From Aeromonas australiensis (GTDB taxonomy: Bacteria > Pseudomonadota > Gammaproteobacteria > Enterobacterales > Aeromonadaceae), in contig NZ_CDDH01000057.1 of assembly GCF_000819725.1 (NCBI RefSeq), positions 62,001 through 126,000 of the forward strand: a stretch of DNA of 64,000 bases. The letters run 5' to 3'. The notes below the pieces were generated by a model. It was not told the DNA's origin. It saw nothing but the letters and a program-made list of their open reading frames with translations, and ran no database searches. Positions 58,585-64,000 of the stretch are shown here, in pieces (position 1 is the first letter of the stretch; every line of letters begins with the position of its first letter). Made by a program: the position numbers and the translations under genes.

Positions 58585-59442
58585 TCAGGCGCCGGTTGGC
58601 GTGACCCGGGTCAGCATGGCAAAGCCCTCTTCCACTTGAGTGAGCTCTACCTTGACCTCTCCCAACTCGGCGAGCGAGGCAACGTGGGTGCCGCCACAGG
58701 GAATGGTCACCTCCAGGCCGTCCAGCGTGCAGTGCCAGTAACGGGAATCGATGATCGCCTCGCCAGCGCGGCTGCGGTGGATCTCGCTCCCGGCTGCGAT
58801 CCAGTCGGCCAGCTGCTGATTGACCTGCTCTTCAATCAGCGCCAGATCTGCCAGCAGCGCCTCGCTGTTGACCCCCTTCTTGCGCAGGCTTTTGCCGATG
58901 CGGTACTGCTCGCGGGATCCCATAGGCTCGACCCGCGAACTTTGAATAGCAAGACGATCGAAGTCGGGCTGGCCCAGTGCATCGCGCTCGCTTACCTCCT
59001 TGCGCCAGTAGGGAGTTAGTGCTCGATTGAGTGCTAGTGCGGCCAGATGGCAGCCGCTATGGCCCAGACTCAGGGCGTGGCGGGCAGCGCTATCCACTTT
59101 CAATTCGACCTGGCTGCCAACGGCCAGCGCGTGGTCACCGGTCAGCGGATGGACCACCACGAAACGCCACCCTTCAGCCCCCCGTTTTACCGGAATCGCA
59201 GTATCGACAAACAGCTCGCCATCCGGGCTGATAGCCCCCATCCGGCAAGGGCCAATGGCGGCTTCGCCCCCTTCCCAGCGAGCATGTCCCACATCCCCCG
59301 GCTGATCGGGCCAGAGGTGGCTCTGGGGATGAAAAGGGGTGAGGTCGGTGACCAGCAGTGTGGTGTCGCCACGCTGGCAACAGACCACGCTGGCCTGCTC
59401 CTGATGATGGCCCAGCACGAAGCTGGCTCGGGTATGTTCCAT
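58585..59442 (-). CDS. AlaX-type alanyl-tRNA editing protein
   Basis: A 285-residue homologue of the AlaRS editing domain. Zinc ligands are seen as HxxxH (His128, His132 in GHSGCHLAALAL) and CxxxH (Cys249, His253 in IPCGGTHV). Free-standing AlaX proteins hydrolyse Ser- or Gly-tRNA-Ala. GGAG precedes ATG 59442; the frame to 59511 is longer but would begin in the mntH terminator region. Confidence 0.88.
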   Translation of the reverse strand: MEHTRASFVLGHHQEQASVVCCQRGDTTLLVTDLTPFHPQSHLWPDQPGDVGHARWEGGEAAIGPCRMGAISPDGELFVDTAIPVKRGAEGWRFVVVHPLTGDHALAVGSQVELKVDSAARHALSLGHSGCHLAALALNRALTPYWRKEVSERDALGQPDFDRLAIQSSRVEPMGSREQYRIGKSLRKKGVNSEALLADLALIEEQVNQQLADWIAAGSEIHRSRAGEAIIDSRYWHCTLDGLEVTIPCGGTHVASLAELGEVKVELTQVEEGFAMLTRVTPTGA

Positions 59443-59503
59443 GGCAAGGCTCCCGCAACGATAAATGAGAAGAGAAAGCGGCAGCATACGCCAAAGTGCG
59501 AAA

Positions 59504-59531
59504 GGGCTCATTAACCAGAGTTAATGAGCCC
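59504..59531 (-). terminator. Terminator after mntH
   Basis: GGGCTCATTAA/TTAATGAGCCC perfect 11-bp stem with a 6-base loop, followed by TTT on the minus strand. Confidence 0.8.
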
Positions 59532-59556
59532 CTCTTCTTCTCGGTTTTAGGGTTCG

Positions 59557-60780
59557 CTAGATCATGGCGACCAGCAGATAGGCGTTGAGCCCGATCACCA
59601 GCGCAACGATAAGACGGCCTACCGCCTGTGTGACGGGGTGGTTGCGATGTTGCCCCATCAGCGCCCGATCGCCGGTCAGTATCAACAACGGGATCAGGGC
59701 CAGCGCGATGCCAAAGCTCAGGATCACCTGACTCAGCACCAGAATTTCAGTGGTGTTGAGCCCCATGGCGATCACCACGAAGGCGGGGGCCATGGTGATG
59801 GCGCGACGCAGCCAGAGCGGGATGGTAAAGCGGACAAAGCCTTGCATCACCACTTGCCCGGCCAACGTGCCTACCACGGTAGAGCTGATGCCGGAGGCGA
59901 CCAGCGAGAGGCCGAACAGGGTGGCCGCAGCTTGCCCCAGCAGCGGAGTGAGGGTCTGGTAGGCGGACTCCAGTTCGGCCACCTGCTGATGGCCGGAGCT
60001 ATGAAAGGCGGCGGCCGCCATCGCCATCATCGCCAGATTGACGAAGCCGGCGATGGTCATGGCAATGGCTACATCGACCCGGGTGGTGTGCAGCCGCTGG
60101 CTGATTGAACCCTGATCCTGTGTGTGCTGGGTCAGCGCCGAGTGCAGGTAGATAACGTGGGGCATCACGGTGGCACCAAGCACCCCGGCAGCCAGATAGA
60201 CGGCATCACTGTTGGGCAGACCGGGGAAGAGAGCGCCCTCCAGCAGGCTGGGCAGATGGGGGCGGGAGAAGATCAGCTCCACGATGTAGGCCGCCGCGAC
60301 AAACAACAGCAGGCCGCCGACCACCAATTCCAGCGGTTTCTGACCACGGGATTGCAACATCAGGATCCCCCAGGTCACCACGGCGGTGATACAGGCTCCT
60401 TCAAGCAAGGTTACGCCAAGCAGCAGCTTGAAGCCGACTGCGGCGCCGATAAATTCGGCCAGATCGGTGGCCATGGCGATGATCTCTGCCTGCACCCAGT
60501 AGGCCCAGACCGCCGGTTTTGGCAGTCGGTCACGGATATGCTCCGCCAGATTCTTGCCGGTGACGATGCCGAGCTTGGCCGAGAGGGTTTGCACCACCAT
60601 GGCCATCAGGTTGGCCCATACCACTACCCAGAGCAGCTGGTAGCCAAAGGTGGAGCCTGCCTGAATATTGGTGGCAAAGTTGCCCGGGTCGATATAGCCG
60701 ATGGCGGCGATAAAGGCAGGCCCGAGCAGGGTCAGTTTGAATTTGCGGGCTGGAATCGTTGTCGTCAGTGCGGGTTGCAT
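59557..60780 (-). CDS. mntH: NRAMP-family Mn2+/Fe2+ transporter MntH
   Basis: A 407-residue, 11-helix proton-coupled metal importer. The ion-binding DPGN is in [16 protein letters not shown]; the TM6 motif is [17 protein letters not shown] sits eight bases before ATG 60780. A Fur box lies just upstream. Confidence 0.95.
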   Translation of the reverse strand: MQPALTTTIPARKFKLTLLGPAFIAAIGYIDPGNFATNIQAGSTFGYQLLWVVVWANLMAMVVQTLSAKLGIVTGKNLAEHIRDRLPKPAVWAYWVQAEIIAMATDLAEFIGAAVGFKLLLGVTLLEGACITAVVTWGILMLQSRGQKPLELVVGGLLLFVAAAYIVELIFSRPHLPSLLEGALFPGLPNSDAVYLAAGVLGATVMPHVIYLHSALTQHTQDQGSISQRLHTTRVDVAIAMTIAGFVNLAMMAMAAAAFHSSGHQQVAELESAYQTLTPLLGQAAATLFGLSLVASGISSTVVGTLAGQVVMQGFVRFTIPLWLRRAITMAPAFVVIAMGLNTTEILVLSQVILSFGIALALIPLLILTGDRALMGQHRNHPVTQAVGRLIVALVIGLNAYLLVAMI

Positions 60781-60821
60781 GGCATTACCCTCCATAAGGA
60801 TATGGAGAGAGAATAAATCTA

Positions 60822-60841
60822 AATGATAATTATTATCAATT
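60822..60841 (-). promoter_or_regulatory. Fur box upstream of mntH
   Basis: AATGATAATTATTATCAATT is a near-perfect palindrome matching the Fur consensus GATAATGATAATCATTATC in its centre. It lies about 40 bp before the mntH ATG. No MntR site was recognised. Confidence 0.8.
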
Positions 60842-61017
60842 GTTGTTTCTGATGATTTCCATCGGGAAAAACATTTAAGGCAGTCAGTTGCAGTGGGGGA
60901 TGTGATTTTGTACAATACGCCGCCCTAGAAAAGCAGCGACTAAACACCATTATGTTCCTTGCCTCCGAGGTCTGGCTGCACCTGGGCGGAGGCTGAATTA
61001 ATCCGTAAGGAGCTAAA

Positions 61018-61404
61018 ATGCGTCATTACGAAATCGTCTTCATGGTTCATCCGGACCAGAGCGAGCAAGTTCCCGGCATGATCGAGCGTTACACCGGCGC
61101 CATCACCACCTCCGGTGGTACCATTCATCGCCTGGAAGATTGGGGCCGTCGTCAGCTGGCTTACCCGATCGACAAACTGCACAAAGCCCACTACGTTCTG
61201 ATGAACGTAGAAGCAGAGCAAGCCGTTATCGATGAGCTGGAAACCAACTTCCGCTTCAACGATGCCGTTATCCGCAACATGATCATGCGCACCAAGCACG
61301 CCGTGACTGAAGTTTCTCCGATGGCCAAGGCCAAAGAAGAGCGCTTCACCCGTCGTGACGACGAGCGCCGCGAAGAAGCTACTGAAGCTGCTTCCGAAGA
61401 GTAA
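61018..61404 (+). CDS. rpsF: 30S ribosomal protein S6
   Basis: A 128-residue S6 ([50 protein letters not shown]) with an acidic Glu-rich tail, the site modified by RimK in relatives. First gene of the operon. Confidence 0.98.
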   Translation: MRHYEIVFMVHPDQSEQVPGMIERYTGAITTSGGTIHRLEDWGRRQLAYPIDKLHKAHYVLMNVEAEQAVIDELETNFRFNDAVIRNMIMRTKHAVTEVSPMAKAKEERFTRRDDERREEATEAASEE

Positions 61405-61422
61405 TTCTGGATCACTGACTAG

Positions 61423-61665
<243 letters not shown>

Positions 61666-61717
61666 GAATCGGCCCGGCACTTAAGCCTAACTCAACGAAA
61701 TTTATAGAGGAAAGGTA

Positions 61718-62164
61718 ATGCAAGTTATCCTGCTCGACAAAATCGCCAAACTGGGCGGTCTGGGTGATCAAGTCGCTGTTAAAGCTGGCTACGCCCGTAA
61801 CTATCTGATCCCGCAAGGCAAAGCCGTTATGGCTACCAAGGCTAACATCGAATCTTTCGATGCTCGCCGTGCTGAACTGGAAGCCAAACTGGCTGCCGGT
61901 AAAGCTGCCGCTGAAGAGCGCGCTGCCAAGCTGGGTGAACTGGCTGCTGTTGTTATCGCCTCCAAATCTGGCGACGAAGGCAAGCTGTTCGGTTCCATCG
62001 GTACCCGTGACGTGGCTGAAGCCATCACTGCTGCCGGCGTTGCTGTTGCCAAGAGCGAGGTCCGCATGGGCAACGTTCTGCGTAACACCGGCGAGTACGA
62101 AGTTGCTGTTCAGCTGCACGCTGACGTTAAAGCAACCGTACAGATCCAGGTTGTTGCCCTGTAA
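61718..62164 (+). CDS. rplI: 50S ribosomal protein L9
   Basis: A 148-residue L9: N-terminal domain [36 protein letters not shown], long connecting helix and C-terminal domain. Last gene of the operon, followed by a strong terminator. Confidence 0.98.
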   Translation: MQVILLDKIAKLGGLGDQVAVKAGYARNYLIPQGKAVMATKANIESFDARRAELEAKLAAGKAAAEERAAKLGELAAVVIASKSGDEGKLFGSIGTRDVAEAITAAGVAVAKSEVRMGNVLRNTGEYEVAVQLHADVKATVQIQVVAL

Positions 62165-62185
62165 TAGCGATTCGCTTTTGCAGAG

Positions 62186-62213
62186 AAAACCCGCGCACTT
62201 GCGCGGGTTTTTT
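62186..62213 (+). terminator. Terminator after rplI
   Basis: AAAACCCGCGC/GCGCGGGTTTT stem with a 4-base loop and a T run. Confidence 0.92.
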
Positions 62214-62265
62214 ATTTTCTGGCCCGGGGGTAGAGTGGAATTCTGTTCCACTGGAGGAGATCCCT

Positions 62266-63006
62266 ATGGCTTGGGTAGAAGGCCGCGTCATCGAACGCAT
62301 CGAATGGACACCCACCCTGTTCTCCCTGCGGGTAACGGCCGATCTGGCTCCCTACAAGGCAGGGCAATTCACCAAGCTGGCCCTCGAGCAGGGCGATCGC
62401 CGCATTCAGCGCGCCTACTCCTTCGTCAACCCTCCCTCTGCGCCATACCACGAGTTCTATCTGGTCGAGATCCCGAGCGGTGAGCTGACCCCTTCCCTCG
62501 GCTCGCTGCAAGCAGGCGATACCCTGCTGGTGCAATCCCGGGCGACCGGTTTTCTGACGCTGGACGAAGTGCCCGCCGGGCGCGATCTCTGGCTGCTCTC
62601 GACCGGCACTGCCATCGGCCCCTTCCTCTCCATGCTGGCCGATGGGGAAGCCTTCAACCGCTTCGACAATCTGGTGCTGGTGCATGGGGTACGTAAAGGC
62701 GAGGAGCTGAGCTATCAGGATTTGATCGCCAGCTTTGCCGAGCAGTATGGCGCGCGCTTTCACTATGTCCCCTTTGTCAGCCGCGAGCTTTGGCCCGATA
62801 CAATGGCAGGGCGGATCCCGGCGGCGATTGCCAATGGTCAGCTGCAGGCTCGAGTGGGGCTGGAGTTCTCACCCGAGCGAAGTCAGGTGCTGATCTGCGG
62901 TAACCCTGAGATGGTGAAAGAGACCCAGCAGACCTTGCTGACGCTGGGGTTGGCCAAGAATTTGCGGCGGTCGCCGGGCAATATCAGTGCGGAGAACTAT
63001 TGGTAA
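62266..63006 (+). CDS. fpr: Ferredoxin/flavodoxin-NADP+ reductase Fpr
   Basis: A 246-residue FAD enzyme. RAYSFVNPP is the FAD motif, LLSTGTAIGPFLSML and LICGNPEMVKETQ the NADP(H) motifs, and the C terminus ENYW ends in the aromatic residue that covers the flavin. GGAGG precedes the ATG. A G+C-rich hairpin without a T run (63016-63038) follows. Confidence 0.95.
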   Translation: MAWVEGRVIERIEWTPTLFSLRVTADLAPYKAGQFTKLALEQGDRRIQRAYSFVNPPSAPYHEFYLVEIPSGELTPSLGSLQAGDTLLVQSRATGFLTLDEVPAGRDLWLLSTGTAIGPFLSMLADGEAFNRFDNLVLVHGVRKGEELSYQDLIASFAEQYGARFHYVPFVSRELWPDTMAGRIPAAIANGQLQARVGLEFSPERSQVLICGNPEMVKETQQTLLTLGLAKNLRRSPGNISAENYW

Positions 63007-63055
63007 AACAATCAGCGCAGGGGCGCCAGGCCCCTGCGGTATAAGGAACCGAGGA

Positions 63056-63406
63056 TCAGTTCTTCTTGCCGTTGCCTTTGTTCTTGTCATGATGTTTGTC
63101 GTGACCTCGGCCCGGGTTATTGCCGCTGTGGATGCTGCGGTTGTAGTGATCCCGATATTTGCCATCCATCTTGTCACAGTTGAGTTTGATCCTGCTGTCG
63201 CCAATGCCAAGATCCAGGCAGTTGTCCTGCCACCAGTCGTACTCGTTGTTATCCCAGTCGAGATTGATCCTGATGTCATCACCGGAGATCTTGATGCCAT
63301 CGCTATGTTTGCTTGGCGGCGCCGCAACCGCGATGCCGTGCGCCATCAGCAGGGAGAGCAGCAGGGCGCCACGATGGATAATTGGGTTGTGTTTGGCTTG
63401 GGTCAT
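63056..63406 (-). CDS. Small secreted NLDWD/CLDLG protein, paralogue 1
   Basis: A 116-residue protein with a signal peptide (residues 1 to about 29; ALLLSLLMAHGIAVAA). The mature part carries NLDWD, a W-rich stretch and CLDLGIG (residues 48-69), with a second Cys 14 residues later (63, 77), then a basic His/Lys/Gly-rich tail. The same pattern occurs in the gene just upstream on the same strand. ATG 63406 is preceded by GGAG. No known family was recognised. Confidence 0.82.
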   Translation of the reverse strand: MTQAKHNPIIHRGALLLSLLMAHGIAVAAPPSKHSDGIKISGDDIRINLDWDNNEYDWWQDNCLDLGIGDSRIKLNCDKMDGKYRDHYNRSIHSGNNPGRGHDKHHDKNKGNGKKN

Positions 63407-63425
63407 CGCAAGGGTACTCCTGTCG

Positions 63426-63722
63426 TTATTGGCTACTCTGCGAGTTGGCAGGGCGCTGGTTGGTTTGCGGTGGCTGGTTGCGGTTCTCTTCATCTTCCAG
63501 ATTGAATCTTACCGCCCTGCAATCGGCTGGGGCGGTTGCGCCGACCCCCAGGTCGAGGCAGTCGTTCTGGCTCCAGCCAAACTGCTTGTCATCCCAGTCC
63601 AGATTGAATTTAAGCTCATCGACGGAGAATTCGGAGCCACTGCTCTCTTGATATTGCTGTGTCGCTGCGGCGCTGCCGCTAACCAGAAGAAGGGAGAGTA
63701 GCAAAGTGGTCTTACTGTTCAT
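63426..63722 (-). CDS. Small secreted NLDWD/CLDLG protein, paralogue 2
   Basis: A 98-residue protein with a signal peptide (MNSKTTLLLSLLLVSGSAAA). NLDWD begins at residue 40 and CLDLGVG at 55; the cysteines are at 55 and 68, and the tail is Asn/Gln/Pro-rich. GAGG lies five bases before ATG 63722. It ends 19 bp before paralogue 1, so both are probably one transcript. The tails differ in charge while the core motif is kept. Function unknown. Confidence 0.82.
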   Translation of the reverse strand: MNSKTTLLLSLLLVSGSAAATQQYQESSGSEFSVDELKFNLDWDDKQFGWSQNDCLDLGVGATAPADCRAVRFNLEDEENRNQPPQTNQRPANSQSSQ

Positions 63723-63977
63723 GATGGCCTCGGATAATTGCAACGGTGGATGAGTGTACAGAGCGGAGCTGAACCCGGGCGGAACTGTTCCCCATCTCAC
63801 TACATGATCAAGTCAGGGAGGGATTGTATCGCTTTTCTGCTGCCGATTTGTCCGTTTTGGTCGCACTCTGGGCAGCTGGTTGCCAATCTGAAGGAATTCA
63901 GTCATTTGCCCTTCTCTGGGCGAGTCTGGCGACTATAATCGGCAGCCAACTTTTCCTGAACAGCACACCCCTTCATC

Positions 63978-64000
63978 ATGACTACACAGGACTCCTCTGC
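63978..64000 (+). CDS. Start of an unidentified gene cut by the right edge
   Basis: Only seven codons are visible (MTTQDSS). A TATAAT at 63934-63939 lies 38 bp upstream. No product can be named. Confidence 0.35.

Noticed and set aside
63738-63938. 66-codon frame near the right edge
   Set aside because: No ribosome binding site and no protein-like pattern; it overlaps the likely promoters of the secreted paralogues and of the gene at the edge.

Overview
The window is about 64 kb of a gammaproteobacterial chromosome, almost certainly Aeromonas. Base composition is G+C-rich. Gene order is close to Escherichia coli and Vibrio housekeeping blocks: yfjD-ypjD-ffh-rpsP-rimM-trmD-rplS, mutH/rppH-ptsP-lgt-thyA, nhaA-nhaR/rpsT/murJ-ribF-ileS-lspA-fkpB-ispH, nupC-deoCABD, ytjB/serB-radA, rsd/hupA and rpsF-rpsR-rplI. 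MotX (Na+-driven polar flagellum), HlyU, LuxS and a Pseudomonas-style type IV minor pilin cluster beside ispH point to an aquatic relative of Vibrio. No rRNA, tRNA, CRISPR array, prophage or insertion sequence was recognised. Both edges cut a gene or its start.

Layout. 0-5 kb: end of a cation/proton antiporter, a LysR regulator, tyrB, a metal-efflux pair (dmeR/dmeF) with a clear operator, and motX behind a sigma-28-type promoter. 5-9.2 kb: divergent hmp/nsrR for nitric oxide defence, then yfjD and ypjD. 9.4-13 kb: ffh and the rpsP-rimM-trmD-rplS operon. 13-19.3 kb: a stand-alone CBM48-like protein, mutH, a 0.7 kb non-coding stretch full of DnaA boxes and GATC sites, then rppH, ptsP, lgt and thyA. 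19.5-30.4 kb: nhaA, an unknown exported protein, nhaR, hlyU, rpsT, murJ and the ribF-ileS-lspA-fkpB-ispH operon. 30.4-38 kb: a more A+T-rich type IV pilus minor pilin/PilY1 operon facing two GspH/FimT-type pseudopilins. 38-42.3 kb: nadE, glnB, a lytic-transglycosylase-like lipoprotein, luxS, a tiny ORF and a lone MSHA-like pilin. 42.3-49.5 kb: yjjV, nupC, xapX and deoCABD for nucleoside uptake and catabolism. 49.6-57.2 kb: ytjB, serB, a hydrolase, a large tandem-PilZ protein, radA, a small PilZ protein and rsd. 57.5-64 kb: hupA, a PACE-type efflux protein, an AlaX-type editing protein, mntH with a Fur box, rpsF-rpsR-rplI without priB, fpr and two small paralogous secreted proteins.

The most notable signals are: (1) the mutH-rppH gap, which looks like an Aeromonas counterpart of the DnaA-reactivating locus DARS2 known near mutH in E. 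coli; (2) two adjacent small exported paralogues sharing an NLDWD...CLDLG motif; (3) the rearranged type IV minor pilin cluster; (4) an unknown four-cysteine exported protein translationally coupled between nhaA and nhaR; (5) two strong inverted repeats upstream of deoC; and (6) the absence of priB from its usual place.
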